This document shows positions 19,954 to 28,326 of a stretch of DNA of 64,000 bases, piece after piece. Position 1 is the first letter of the stretch, and each line of letters starts with the position of its first letter. The DNA comes from Flavobacterium sp. SM15 (lineage in GTDB: Bacteria; Bacteroidota; Bacteroidia; Flavobacteriales; Flavobacteriaceae), in the NCBI RefSeq assembly GCF_022012335.1, contig NZ_JAKLTO010000001.1:372001-436000 (forward strand). The letters are read 5' to 3'. The translations under genes and the position numbers were made by a program. Under the pieces are notes generated by a model, which did no database searches, had not been told where the DNA came from, and worked only from the letters and a program-made list of their open reading frames with translations.

Positions 19954-20721
19954 ATGAATTCAAGAAATCCTTTTTTCAAAAACAAATCGTACAACGAAAC
20001 TAAAGTAAGCGCCCAACAATTAGAGGATGGTGCTGTAGTAATTGAGCATCTTGAACCGATGACCGTTTCGGGAACCATCAACAAGAGTTTTCTTTTATTG
20101 CTGTTGATCGTCGCTACGGCAACTATAACCTGGACTCTTGCTTTTGCAGGTTACAACCCTATTTTTCTAACCATTGGAGGGGCGATTCTTGCTTTTATTA
20201 TCGTACTGACAACTTCATTTAAACCGCAATGGTCCGGTTATTTAGCCCCAGGCTATGCATTGTTTGAAGGATTATTTTTAGGAGGATTGTCAGCTTTTTT
20301 TGAGGCAGCATATCCGGGACTTGTGATTCAGGCCGTTGGTGCAACCTTCGTGACTTTTTTGGTTTGCTTTGGATTGTATAAATATCAAGTGGTAAAAGTA
20401 ACAGAACGTTTTCGTTCCATTGTAATTGCTTCCACTTTAGCAATCCTGAGTTTTTACCTGATTTCCTGGATTTTATCTTTTTTTATTGAATTCCAGCCCA
20501 TTCATCACGGTAACTCGTTAACTAGCATTGGAATCAGCGCTTTTGTAGTGGTAATTGCTGCTTTAAATCTGTTCCTTGATTTTGACAATATTGAAAAAGG
20601 CGTTCAAAACCGACTACCTAAATACATGGAATGGTTTGGTGCTATGGGACTAATGGTTACCCTGGTTTGGCTTTACGTTGAATTTTTACGTTTGTTGTCT
20701 AAAATTTCCAGCAGAGACTAA
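19954..20721 (+). CDS. Bax inhibitor-1/YccA family membrane protein
   Basis: A 255-residue inner membrane protein with a soluble N-terminal stretch of about 45 residues and then seven hydrophobic segments. The sequence (VSGTINKSFLLLLLIVATATITW near the first helix, and ALNLFLDFDNIEKGVQN with acidic residues between the last helices) fits the TMBIM/YccA family of pH-sensitive calcium leak channels. The precise role in Bacteroidota is unknown. It ends at a strong bidirectional terminator. Confidence 0.87.
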   Translation: MNSRNPFFKNKSYNETKVSAQQLEDGAVVIEHLEPMTVSGTINKSFLLLLLIVATATITWTLAFAGYNPIFLTIGGAILAFIIVLTTSFKPQWSGYLAPGYALFEGLFLGGLSAFFEAAYPGLVIQAVGATFVTFLVCFGLYKYQVVKVTERFRSIVIASTLAILSFYLISWILSFFIEFQPIHHGNSLTSIGISAFVVVIAALNLFLDFDNIEKGVQNRLPKYMEWFGAMGLMVTLVWLYVEFLRLLSKISSRD

Positions 20722-20742
20722 ATATTCAAAAAAACATAATGA

Positions 20743-20774
20743 AAGAGAGCCTTTTCTAACAGGCTCTTTTTTTT
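20743..20774. terminator. bidirectional terminator between the BI-1 gene and dinB
   Basis: AGAGCC, loop TTTTCTAACA, GGCTCT and eight T on the plus strand; A-rich flanks serve the convergent dinB transcript. Confidence 0.85.
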
Positions 20775-20778
20775 ATGC

Positions 20779-21864
20779 TTAAAAGTCAAATTTCAACTGA
20801 ACCACTACTGCTTTTTTGGCTTCCGTATTTAAGTTATGAAGTGATATTCCCAGTAAACGGACGGATTCTTTTAATTTTTCCTGATACAACAATTCTTTAG
20901 CGGTTTCCTGTATCAAACTTTTATCAGAAATGAAATAAGGCAAAGTTTTACTTCGGGTTTGCAAGGTAAAATCAGAATATTTTATTTTAAGGGTAATCGT
21001 CTTGCCAGCAATTTTGCTTTTCTGTAAACGACGCTCCAATTCATTGGCAATATTCTCCAGACGTTCTTCCATGAAAATTTCCGAAGACAAGTTTACATTA
21101 AAGGTTCGCTCTGCTCCTACCGATTTAAGGGTTCGGTTGGGTTTTACCTGACTGTAGCTGATACCGCGTGCCAAATTGTAAAACGATTTTCCGCTGTTGC
21201 CAAAATGTTGCTCGAGGTATTCAAATGATTTACTTTTCAAATCAGCTCCAGTAAAAATCCCTAATTGATACATGCGTTCTGCGGTAACTTTCCCCACGCC
21301 GTAGAATTTCTTTACATCCAGCGCTTCTAAGAAAGGCTCAACTTCATCGGGGTTAACGGTCTTTTGTCCGTTGGGTTTATTGTAATCGGAAGCAATTTTT
21401 GCCACAAATTTGTTGATGGAAATTCCCGCAGAAGCCGTGAGTCCTACTTCTTCAAAAATGCGTTTGCGAATCTCCTGGGCAATTAAGGTCGCGCTCGGGA
21501 TTCCTTTTTTGTTTTCGGTTACATCTAAGTAGGCTTCGTCCAGAGAAAGTGGTTCGACCAAATCAGTATAATCCAGAAAAATTTTGCGTATTTTTTTGGA
21601 AATTTCCTTATACCGATCAAATCGCGGCCGGACAAATATTAGTTCAGGACAGAGTTTTTTGGCCATATAACCACTCATAGCACTGCGTACACCAAACTTT
21701 CTTGCCTCGTAACTGGCAGCAGAGACCACACCACGCACTTCACTTCCGCCAACAGCCAAAGGTTTTCCTTTAAGCAACGGATTGTCCATCTGTTCCACCG
21801 AAGCGTAAAAAGCATCCATATCCACGTGGATAATTTTTCTGTATTTTACTTCTTCGGTTTCCAT
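20779..21864 (-). CDS. dinB: DNA polymerase IV (Y-family)
   Basis: A 361-residue translesion polymerase. The catalytic carboxylates are D15 (HVDMDAFYASVEQ) and D109/E110 (EPLSLDEAYLDVT). Thumb and little-finger domains follow (VGKVTAERMYQLGI; SVGAERTFNVNL). The last six residues, QLKFDF, resemble a beta-clamp-binding motif, as in other Pol IV proteins. It starts nine bases after the upstream membrane-protein gene and is likely co-transcribed with it; no SOS box is apparent. Confidence 0.94.
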   Translation of the reverse strand: METEEVKYRKIIHVDMDAFYASVEQMDNPLLKGKPLAVGGSEVRGVVSAASYEARKFGVRSAMSGYMAKKLCPELIFVRPRFDRYKEISKKIRKIFLDYTDLVEPLSLDEAYLDVTENKKGIPSATLIAQEIRKRIFEEVGLTASAGISINKFVAKIASDYNKPNGQKTVNPDEVEPFLEALDVKKFYGVGKVTAERMYQLGIFTGADLKSKSFEYLEQHFGNSGKSFYNLARGISYSQVKPNRTLKSVGAERTFNVNLSSEIFMEERLENIANELERRLQKSKIAGKTITLKIKYSDFTLQTRSKTLPYFISDKSLIQETAKELLYQEKLKESVRLLGISLHNLNTEAKKAVVVQLKFDF

Positions 21865-21873
21865 CCGATAAAT

Positions 21874-23919
21874 TTACTTTTCTTTTATGGGAAAGAAAAA
21901 TGCCAGTGGTCGTTTTTTAAAGTAAACCCAGATTGCTTTGTTCAGAAAATGCAACTCGGAAAAAGGAATATTTCTCGAACGAAAAGCCAACCCTAATGAT
22001 AGGGAAAAACTCACGATAAAATTCACAAAACCGATTACTCCAATTCCGACAATTCCCCAAAGAAGCATGCCCGAAGTTACTTGAAAATTGGCTCCAAAAA
22101 GCCCTAAAGCCAAATTACCGCTCACAAAAGTAATGTGACGCACATCTAAATCCAGCCCTAAAAAAGCACCAATTGAAGCGGTGCTTCCCATAAAAACTCC
22201 AAACCAGAAATTAGAAATCACTCCAGCCCAGTTGCCTTCAATCCAGTTGGCAATTCGTTTTGTTTTTTCAGTTCCAAAAGTAAGTTTCAAAAACGGATGC
22301 TCCTGAATTCGGTAGTAAACTTGCTGGTGCTTGTTGCGATTAGAAACACTCCCGGAAATAATGCCCGAGAGAAAAAGAAACACCCCGGCAATGGCTGCAT
22401 GAAAAATCGCCGGAGAATCCACTGGGCTGATGTCGGTTAATAGTTTAGTCCATTTCGTTTCTGCTATATTGTAATGAAAAGCCAAATCAATCAGCCAAAT
22501 CCCTAACAGAGAAACCGGAAAAGCCACAAACACATTGCCCACAAAAGCGATAAACTGCGAGCGAAACAATCGGGCAAACAAATGGGCAAACGAGCTGTGT
22601 TTTTCTCCATTTTTATTCGGTCTCTTCATTCCGCTTTCCAAAGCTTTTGCAATAGTGGCAGCTGTCATTGCCGGTTGTTTTGTAGCCAAGGCAAATCCAA
22701 GTAGAAAAATAGTAATGAAACCCAAGGCATAATTCATACTATAAAGAAAAGCATGACCAAAATAACTGGTTTCAACTTTTCCCAATAAAACCTTGAAAAT
22801 GCACAGAATACCAACAACTAAACCAGCTCCCATTGCGGCTTTAAGCATTTGAAAATACTCTTTGGAAGTTTCGGTAATGTAATGCTCGCCAGTCTTGGCG
22901 GTATGCTGAGTGATTTCATAAGACAACAGTTGCGTACTGTCGTTAATAAGTTTCCCTACATTGTTCTTGAAACAGTTGTATTTAATCAGTTTAAGAGCCA
23001 ATTGCAAACTTTTTTCTTTTTTTTCCGCTTCTTGATTAACCACCAATAAAGGCACTAAAATCTTCAAGCGGTACAATTGCTGACGGATTCTTAGTAAATT
23101 CTGATTTACCTTAAGAGATATCCCATACTTTTGACTGTTGCTAAAAGCTTTATCTACATACTCTTCGCATTGCTTGTGCAGGATCAAAAATTGTTTATAG
23201 TGCAGGTTTTCCGAAGTAACCCAATGCTCATTATTGGTGCGAACTTGCTCTTCAATACGCAATAGTTCCTTTTCCATTGCCGTAAACGGGCTGTCGTACG
23301 CATCGTATTCGGGAACCATTTTTATTACATCGTATTCCATGGCTCTTCCGCTCATTCGCTGAGAAAGTAAAGTCATTGCATTAAGGAGTTCCGACAAGGG
23401 AGTGGTCTCCTTGGAAGAAGGGTAGATGTCTGAAAATGTCAAAATCGTAAACAAACGATACAACTCTTCCTTAGGAATTTTATTTACCCAAATCGTGTCG
23501 GTATCCAGATAAAACACTTGGTTAAGAATGTATTCCAACGTATCTTTTTCCGGTTGGTAGGGTAAAATTTTGGCGATGAGTCGTTTTTTTACTTCATAGA
23601 GAAAATCCGAATCCTGAAGTATTCCCGCATCAGATAAAATTTTGCTGAATTTACGCTGTTGGAAAACGGTTTTGAAATACGCAATCAGCAATCTTTTTTC
23701 AATTGGATTTTCCGCTAAAAAAAGCAGCAGCGGCGCAATGGAAACCGAAGCGCTTTTAGGTTGTTTTGGTCGGAAGAAATTTACCAATTCAATTAACAAA
23801 CCCAAGTTTTCAGAAGCAGAATACTGTCCTGTACCGAAATACTTTTCAAAAAGTTCTCCTAGTGTCTGAGTGTTTGGGTGTGGTCTTCCTAAATTCATGC
23901 GGTTTTTCTTAATGCTCAT
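21874..23919 (-). CDS. 'SpecificRecomb' (Gcr-type) family membrane protein
   Basis: A 681-residue protein that I place in the Pfam family called site-specific recombinase (gonococcal gcr type). The sequence does not look like a recombinase: the first 350 residues are helical and soluble, with charged segments (EMEKELLRIEEQVRTNN), and the last 330 contain about six to eight hydrophobic membrane helices (VVGILCIFKVLLGK, ALGFITIFLLGFALA, VFVAFPVSLLGIWLIDLAF and others). No serine- or tyrosine-recombinase active site is visible. It is co-directional with dinB, nine bases away. The true function is unknown. Confidence 0.7.
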   Translation of the reverse strand: MSIKKNRMNLGRPHPNTQTLGELFEKYFGTGQYSASENLGLLIELVNFFRPKQPKSASVSIAPLLLFLAENPIEKRLLIAYFKTVFQQRKFSKILSDAGILQDSDFLYEVKKRLIAKILPYQPEKDTLEYILNQVFYLDTDTIWVNKIPKEELYRLFTILTFSDIYPSSKETTPLSELLNAMTLLSQRMSGRAMEYDVIKMVPEYDAYDSPFTAMEKELLRIEEQVRTNNEHWVTSENLHYKQFLILHKQCEEYVDKAFSNSQKYGISLKVNQNLLRIRQQLYRLKILVPLLVVNQEAEKKEKSLQLALKLIKYNCFKNNVGKLINDSTQLLSYEITQHTAKTGEHYITETSKEYFQMLKAAMGAGLVVGILCIFKVLLGKVETSYFGHAFLYSMNYALGFITIFLLGFALATKQPAMTAATIAKALESGMKRPNKNGEKHSSFAHLFARLFRSQFIAFVGNVFVAFPVSLLGIWLIDLAFHYNIAETKWTKLLTDISPVDSPAIFHAAIAGVFLFLSGIISGSVSNRNKHQQVYYRIQEHPFLKLTFGTEKTKRIANWIEGNWAGVISNFWFGVFMGSTASIGAFLGLDLDVRHITFVSGNLALGLFGANFQVTSGMLLWGIVGIGVIGFVNFIVSFSLSLGLAFRSRNIPFSELHFLNKAIWVYFKKRPLAFFFPIKEK

Positions 23920-23992
23920 GTAGTGTAAAAATACAATTTGAACCGCTTAATTTTCTTAACTTGGTCCTAATTTAAGTTAATCACATCATAAA

Positions 23993-24463
23993 ATGCAGGA
24001 AATCGAGCGAAAATTTCTGGTAAATTCGGAAGCTTTTAAAAACGAAGCTTTTGTCCAAAACCGTATTGTTCAAGGATATTTAAATTCAAATCCGGAGCGA
24101 ACTGTCCGAATTCGAATTAAGGGAAACAAAGGTTTTTTAACCATAAAGGGAAAAGGGAATGACTCCGGAACCACCCGTTTAGAATGGGAAACCGAAATTT
24201 CAGTTGCCGATGCCGAAAAACTGCTGCCGCTTTGCGAAAAAGGCACTATTGAGAAGGTACGCTACGATATAAAAAAAGGGAACCACATTTATGAAGTGGA
24301 TGTGTTTTCAGGAGAAAATTCAGGGTTAATACTTGCCGAAATCGAATTGTCCTTTGAGGAGGAAATTTTTGAAAAACCAGACTGGCTGGGCCTCGAAGTA
24401 ACCGGAGATGAACGCTATTACAACGCATACCTAAGCCAACATCCCTATACAAGCTGGAAATAA
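23993..24463 (+). CDS. CYTH domain triphosphate-tunnel protein
   Basis: A 156-residue CYTH-family protein (adenylate cyclase CyaB/thiamine triphosphatase fold). The defining ExExK motif is E3-I-E5-R-K7 at the very N-terminus, followed by alternating basic and acidic strands that line the tunnel (RTVRIRIKGNKGFLTIKGKG, LAEIELSFEEE). Bacterial members mostly hydrolyse inorganic tripolyphosphate or related triphosphates. It stands alone, divergent from the SpecificRecomb gene, and its stop abuts the stop of the RlpA-like gene. Confidence 0.88.
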   Translation: MQEIERKFLVNSEAFKNEAFVQNRIVQGYLNSNPERTVRIRIKGNKGFLTIKGKGNDSGTTRLEWETEISVADAEKLLPLCEKGTIEKVRYDIKKGNHIYEVDVFSGENSGLILAEIELSFEEEIFEKPDWLGLEVTGDERYYNAYLSQHPYTSWK

Positions 24464-24913
24464 TTATTTCACCACTTCTAGGTTTACATTAAGGAAGCCG
24501 CGTCCTTTGGCGTGCGTAATTTCCATAAAGGCTTTTTTGGTCAGGTCGATTTCACGTCCTCGGGTAAAAGGCCCTCTGTCGGTCACGGTCACAATTACCG
24601 ATTTGTTATTGGCAGGATTAGTCACTTTAAGTTTTGTTCCGAAAGGCAACTTTTTATGAGCCGCCGTTAACTTGGAGTTGTCAAAACGTTTACCGCTAGC
24701 TGTACGTCTTCCGTTAAATTTATCGTGATAGTACGAAGCGTGAACGGCTTTTTTATAAGGTTTGAACTTTAAATCGATATCTAAAGTATCTGCGGGAATC
24801 GTATCGCGGACCGTTTTGGCTTTTTCCTGTAAACTAATCTTATGACTGGTGAAACTGCTCCCCAGAAATATAAAAACAAAAAGTAATAAAATAGGGGCAA
24901 TTATTTTTTTCAT
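24464..24913 (-). CDS. RlpA-like double-psi beta-barrel protein
   Basis: A 149-residue secreted protein with an N-terminal membrane or signal segment (residues 4-24) and a double-psi beta-barrel of the RlpA type: SYYHDKFNGRRTASGKRFD, LPFGTKLKVTNP and VTDRGPFTRGREIDLTKKA. RlpA proteins act on or bind peptidoglycan at the septum. This one lacks the SPOR domain that targets E. coli RlpA to denuded glycan and is therefore a short form. It may be a lytic transglycosylase, but activity cannot be judged from sequence. Confidence 0.85.
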   Translation of the reverse strand: MKKIIAPILLLFVFIFLGSSFTSHKISLQEKAKTVRDTIPADTLDIDLKFKPYKKAVHASYYHDKFNGRRTASGKRFDNSKLTAAHKKLPFGTKLKVTNPANNKSVIVTVTDRGPFTRGREIDLTKKAFMEITHAKGRGFLNVNLEVVK

Positions 24914-24961
24914 GCTTTTATTATTGGTTGAACATCAGTTAACAAAAAATGTGCCGAGGAT

Positions 24962-24985
24962 AAAAAAAGCCCTTTTCAGGGCTTA
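24962..24985 (-). terminator. terminator of the four-helix membrane protein gene
   Basis: On the minus strand AAGCCC, loop TGAAAA, GGGCTT and a run of T, immediately after the stop at 24988. Confidence 0.8.
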
Positions 24986-24987
24986 TA

Positions 24988-25410
24988 TTAGAACCATAAA
25001 TTCCATGGTATTCGGCTTAACAAAAACAACAAACCGGCTAAATACAAAAAGGCAATCTTCTTGAATTTACCGTTGTCAGTTTCTTCTTTCTTATGCTTAG
25101 ACCATCCTACGGTAATTAAAGCGATGGCTAAAATATTTACCAACGGATGTTCCAAAGAAGTTAAACGTAATTCTGCATTGCTCATTTCTCCCAAAGCATC
25201 CATTCCTAATGGTGAAACAAAATACAACACCAATCCAACCAACAACTGCATATGGCAGAATATCAGCGCAAAAAGCGAAATTTTTCTATCAGTAGCTGAA
25301 AAAACTTTCTTAGAACTATAGCCGATAAAGGCATTCACAACGGCAATTACCAAAACTAAAAGTGCTAGATAAGCAATCCCAGAGTGGGCTTTCTGAATAA
25401 TTTCGTACAT
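24988..25410 (-). CDS. four-helix membrane protein, possibly cytochrome b-like
   Basis: A 140-residue protein with four membrane helices (about 10-32, 45-64, 86-102 and 119-136). Histidines lie in or near helices (KAHSGIAYLALL, FCHMQLLVGL, LEHPLVNILAI, WSKHKKE), a layout seen in small diheme cytochrome b-like proteins of Bacteroidota, but I cannot confirm haem binding. It is transcribed alone from a well-matched promoter with its own terminator, which suggests steady expression. Confidence 0.65.
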   Translation of the reverse strand: MYEIIQKAHSGIAYLALLVLVIAVVNAFIGYSSKKVFSATDRKISLFALIFCHMQLLVGLVLYFVSPLGMDALGEMSNAELRLTSLEHPLVNILAIALITVGWSKHKKEETDNGKFKKIAFLYLAGLLFLLSRIPWNLWF

Positions 25411-25432
25411 AAGTATTCTTAATGATTTAAAA

Positions 25433-25463
25433 CAAATATAGTAAAACGGTAAAAGTAATCAAA
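25433..25463 (-). promoter_or_regulatory. predicted promoter of the four-helix membrane protein gene
   Basis: On the minus strand TTTG (25460-25463), 19 bases, then TATATTTG (25433-25440). Both boxes and the spacing match the Bacteroidota consensus and equal the spacing of the ompA-like promoter. Confidence 0.7.
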
Positions 25464-25466
25464 CAA

Positions 25467-26126
25467 TTACAAGTTTTTTAAGTCTTTGATGATTTTGAAA
25501 GCCAAATCTACCTGTTCCTCGCTTACTACAATAGTAAATTCAAAATTGGTTGAAATTACCTCACAGATATTAATCCCTTCCCAAGCCAGTTTTTGGAAAA
25601 CATAGTAGAAAAGCCCGGAAACCCCAACGTTATCTTTAGGAAGTTTTACCGTAACCGAAGCCAGTTTATCAACTTTATGAATCCATTTTTCATCTGCAAA
25701 ATGTTTCTCCATCAAATGGCTTACCGAATCACTTACAATAATGTTGGTTTCGTTAACCCCGCGGGAAGAAGTATAAAAAATATCGGTAAGGTTACTGATT
25801 TCAGAAATAAATTCCGCCTGACGCTGTAAAACTTTAGGGTTAATCGTGAAGTTGTAATCTGTTAAAGAAGAACGAACGGTTATGTCTCCTAAGTTCTTAA
25901 GTACACGCTCTACTTTATGGTTCAAACGGAATTCCAATTCTTCAGAAAGACGTTTTAAAGCCATTACAATAGCGCCTTGCTTCACCTCTTTCCCCATTTC
26001 CTGTTCCAACTCCTGCTGCATGATTCGTGCAAGTGAAGTCAGATTGACAATTCCCAAGGTTAAGCCGTTAAGCAAAAAAGGTTTGTTCTTTATGTACGTT
26101 TCAACTACGGAAGAGATGGTTTTCAT
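25467..26126 (-). CDS. ACT-domain protein (aspartate-kinase-like regulatory fragment)
   Basis: A 219-residue protein with no kinase domain. The C-terminal 100 residues resemble paired ACT domains of aspartate kinases (VTVKLPKDNVGVSGLFYYVFQKLAWEGI, then FTIVVSEEQVDLAFKIIKDL), which bind amino acids. The N-terminal 100 residues are helical (QGAIVMALKRLSEELEFRL) and could be a winged-helix DNA-binding region. It may therefore be an amino-acid-responsive regulator, though no target is known. A perfect dyad lies 56-71 bases upstream of its start. Confidence 0.6.
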   Translation of the reverse strand: MKTISSVVETYIKNKPFLLNGLTLGIVNLTSLARIMQQELEQEMGKEVKQGAIVMALKRLSEELEFRLNHKVERVLKNLGDITVRSSLTDYNFTINPKVLQRQAEFISEISNLTDIFYTSSRGVNETNIIVSDSVSHLMEKHFADEKWIHKVDKLASVTVKLPKDNVGVSGLFYYVFQKLAWEGINICEVISTNFEFTIVVSEEQVDLAFKIIKDLKNL

Positions 26127-26181
26127 AATAATTCTTAAATAATAATTAAAAAATTTGCGAAATATACGATAAAAAACAAAA

Positions 26182-26197
26182 TGTTATAGTTATAACA
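26182..26197. promoter_or_regulatory. 16-bp dyad upstream of the ACT-domain gene
   Basis: TGTTATA, two bases, TATAACA: perfect seven-base arms. It lies between the YraN stop and the ACT-gene start. The loop is too short for a normal terminator, so an operator is possible. Confidence 0.3.
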
Positions 26198-26200
26198 GTG

Positions 26201-26560
26201 TTAAAAGTAATAAAACGCATCTTGAAGATGTTCGATTTCGTATTTGGTTGCGTCTTTTTTTATGGCAATAATATCAAAACGTGTGTTACAATCAAGATCA
26301 TTCAAAGTAACATATTCATTTACAGCCTTAACCAGCAACTTTATTTTTTTAGGATTGACAAAATCCTGTGGGTTTCCAAATTCAAGATTAGAACGTGTTT
26401 TTACCTCAACTATTATAAGTGCTTCATTTTTTTGGGCAATGATATCGATTTCAGCTTTTTGAAAAACCCAGTTGCGCTCCAAAATATCATAGCCTTGATC
26501 TCGAAGGTAGTTCACTGCCAAATCTTCCCCGAGTTTTCCTAAATCATTGTGCTTGGCCAT
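26201..26560 (-). CDS. yraN: YraN/UPF0102 family nuclease-fold protein
   Basis: A 119-residue protein of the YraN family, a small endonuclease-like fold. Characteristic blocks are GEDLAVNYLRDQGYDILERNW, then AEIDIIAQKNEALIIVEVKTRS, giving the E-D-ExK arrangement of a PD-(D/E)XK site. Its cellular role is unproven, although it is often tied to DNA uptake or repair. Its start directly abuts the stop of the LD-carboxypeptidase gene, so the two form one unit. Confidence 0.9.
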   Translation of the reverse strand: MAKHNDLGKLGEDLAVNYLRDQGYDILERNWVFQKAEIDIIAQKNEALIIVEVKTRSNLEFGNPQDFVNPKKIKLLVKAVNEYVTLNDLDCNTRFDIIAIKKDATKYEIEHLQDAFYYF

Positions 26561-27538
26561 TTAATTTTTGAACTCTAAAATGATTTCACTCTGATTCACC
26601 TCAAACTCAACTTCTTTCCCTAAAACAAGAGTTCGATTGTCTTTTACGTGTCCCGCCGGAAAATAAAAACAAACCGGAATATTATAGTGCTTTGCGATTT
26701 CAGTGATAATACCTACTTCATTTTGACCAAAAGGAATTTCGTTATCATGCATGTCGGTCATCCCACCAACAATCAACCCTTTGAGATGTTCCAAATAACC
26801 GTTGCGCTTCAAATTTTGCATCATTCGGTCGATATGGTATAAATATTCATCCAAATCTTCGATAAAGAGGATTTTATCTTTTGTATCCAAGGAAGACTTC
26901 GAACCCAACAAGCTGTAAAGAATAGACAAATTCCCACCCACAAGTTGTCCTTTAGCCTTACCTTGAAGCTCATAACCTTTAGCCTCCACCACATATTTCA
27001 GTTTTTCACCGAACAAGGCTTTGCGAAGGGTTTCTTTCACTTCTTCCGGGGCTTTGGGAACCGTAAAGGGCATGATGGAATGCAAGCTTGCAATGCCTAA
27101 CGTATTCAGATGACTGTGCAGCACCGTTACATCACTAAAACCCATGATCCATTTGGGATGCTTTTTGAATTTGGTAAAATCCAGGCTATCGATGATTCGC
27201 ACTGTTCCGTAACCGCCACGGGCACACCAAATTGCTTTAATGCTCTCATCGTCCAACATTTCCTGAAAATCGGCAGCGCGTTCCTTATCGGTTCCACCTA
27301 ACTGGCAACTGTCCAGTCCGATGGTTTTTCCTAATTTCACTTCCAAACCCCATGATTTCAAGAGTTCAATAGCAGGCTGAGCATCTTCCGGAAAAAATTT
27401 TCGTGCAGTACAAACTAGGGCAACTTTATCGCCTTTTTTAAGATACGGTGGTATTTTCATGCGTTTTTGAGAATATCCCCCAAAGCTAGCCATAAATACC
27501 AAAGTTGCCAATACTATTTTCAAAAATACATTGCTCAT
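26561..27538 (-). CDS. LD-carboxypeptidase (peptidase S66), exported
   Basis: A 325-residue serine peptidase that trims the terminal D-alanine from murein tetrapeptides. The S66 triad is S135 (MGFSDVTVLHSH), E227 (FIEDLDEYLYHIDRM) and H297 (FPAGHVKDN). Unlike E. coli LdcA it has a clear signal peptide (about 1-23, ending GGYSQ), so it probably works in the periplasm rather than in cytoplasmic recycling. It precedes yraN with no gap. Confidence 0.9.
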   Translation of the reverse strand: MSNVFLKIVLATLVFMASFGGYSQKRMKIPPYLKKGDKVALVCTARKFFPEDAQPAIELLKSWGLEVKLGKTIGLDSCQLGGTDKERAADFQEMLDDESIKAIWCARGGYGTVRIIDSLDFTKFKKHPKWIMGFSDVTVLHSHLNTLGIASLHSIMPFTVPKAPEEVKETLRKALFGEKLKYVVEAKGYELQGKAKGQLVGGNLSILYSLLGSKSSLDTKDKILFIEDLDEYLYHIDRMMQNLKRNGYLEHLKGLIVGGMTDMHDNEIPFGQNEVGIITEIAKHYNIPVCFYFPAGHVKDNRTLVLGKEVEFEVNQSEIILEFKN

Positions 27539-27637
27539 ACTTTAAAAATTTCTGAAATTCTGATGTGCAATTCTTACGTATTAAATGTAAGGACTTTAAT
27601 TTAACTTTTCTTATAAACTTAAAAGGAAAGTAATTTC

Positions 27638-27645
27638 TATTTTTG
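27638..27645 (+). promoter_or_regulatory. possible -7 box of the GHRCDIPVG lipoprotein gene
   Basis: TATTTTTG, 16 bases before the ATG, matches TAnnTTTG; the -33 region is unclear. Confidence 0.4.
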
Positions 27646-27661
27646 AAAAAACAATTCCACT

Positions 27662-28213
27662 ATGAAAACTTTTACGCTTATTGCTTCTGTTGCCGTTCTT
27701 TGTTTTTCATGTCAGAAAGAAGCAAAACCATCCGATAAAATCGACGGTAAAATTTCCGACAGTATTGCTACAAATATGGCTGAAGAAAAACAAATTCAAC
27801 AAAATCCTCAACCAATCCAAAATCAGCAGATACAGGCACAGCCGCAAACAATCTCAACAACAACTGTTGCTCCAGCCACCAGACCCGGAATGAATCCACC
27901 ACACGGACAACCCGGGCATCGCTGTGATATTCCTGTAGGAGCCCCACTCAGCAGCAAGCCAACAGCAGCAAAAAATACCACTACCACAACCAATACAAAC
28001 GCAACAAGATATACCGTTTCATCACCAAACAGTCAAAGTCAGAATGCCGGTGCAGAAACTTCAACCATGACGCTTCCAAGTGCTAACATAACTCCTATGA
28101 AACCCGAAGTTAAAGCACAAACAACTGCTCCGGGCATGCAGGGGAAACCCAATCCGGCCCATGGTGAAGAAGGCCACCGCTGTGACATTCCTGTTGGCGT
28201 AAATCTTCCATAA
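27662..28213 (+). CDS. lipoprotein with two HGxxGHRCDIPVG motifs
   Basis: A 183-residue lipoprotein with lipid-attachment C17 (LCFSC). The residues after it, QKEA, resemble the lysine-plus-acid lipoprotein export signal of Bacteroidota, so surface display is likely. Between low-complexity Q-, T- and N-rich linkers are two copies of a motif: HGQPGHRCDIPVG at 81-93 and HGEEGHRCDIPVG at 167-179, each preceded by PGM and a proline-rich stretch. I recall the motif from other Bacteroidota proteins but know no function. The paired His and Cys could bind metal. It is monocistronic with its own terminator. Confidence 0.7.
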   Translation: MKTFTLIASVAVLCFSCQKEAKPSDKIDGKISDSIATNMAEEKQIQQNPQPIQNQQIQAQPQTISTTTVAPATRPGMNPPHGQPGHRCDIPVGAPLSSKPTAAKNTTTTTNTNATRYTVSSPNSQSQNAGAETSTMTLPSANITPMKPEVKAQTTAPGMQGKPNPAHGEEGHRCDIPVGVNLP

Positions 28214-28217
28214 CTTC

Positions 28218-28246
28218 AAACCACTCGCTTAACGAGTGGTTTTTTG
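28218..28246 (+). terminator. terminator of the GHRCDIPVG lipoprotein gene
   Basis: AAACCACTCG, loop CTTAA, CGAGTGGTTT followed by T residues: a ten-base perfect stem five bases after the stop. Confidence 0.88.
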
Positions 28247-28300
28247 TCTTTTTACCAAATGATTCTTTCCTTAACCTATGAAAGGTTCCATTTTGTTGCG

Positions 28301-28308
28301 TACTTTTG
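28301..28308 (+). promoter_or_regulatory. possible -7 box of metG
   Basis: TACTTTTG, 18 bases before the metG ATG, matches TAnnTTTG. No good -33 box at the usual distance. Confidence 0.4.
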
Positions 28309-28326
28309 CACTCAAATTGACAGTTT

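Noticed and set aside
21874..23919. Mobile element suggested by the recombinase family name
   Set aside because: No inverted or direct repeats, no transposase or integrase motif, and the protein is an integral membrane protein.
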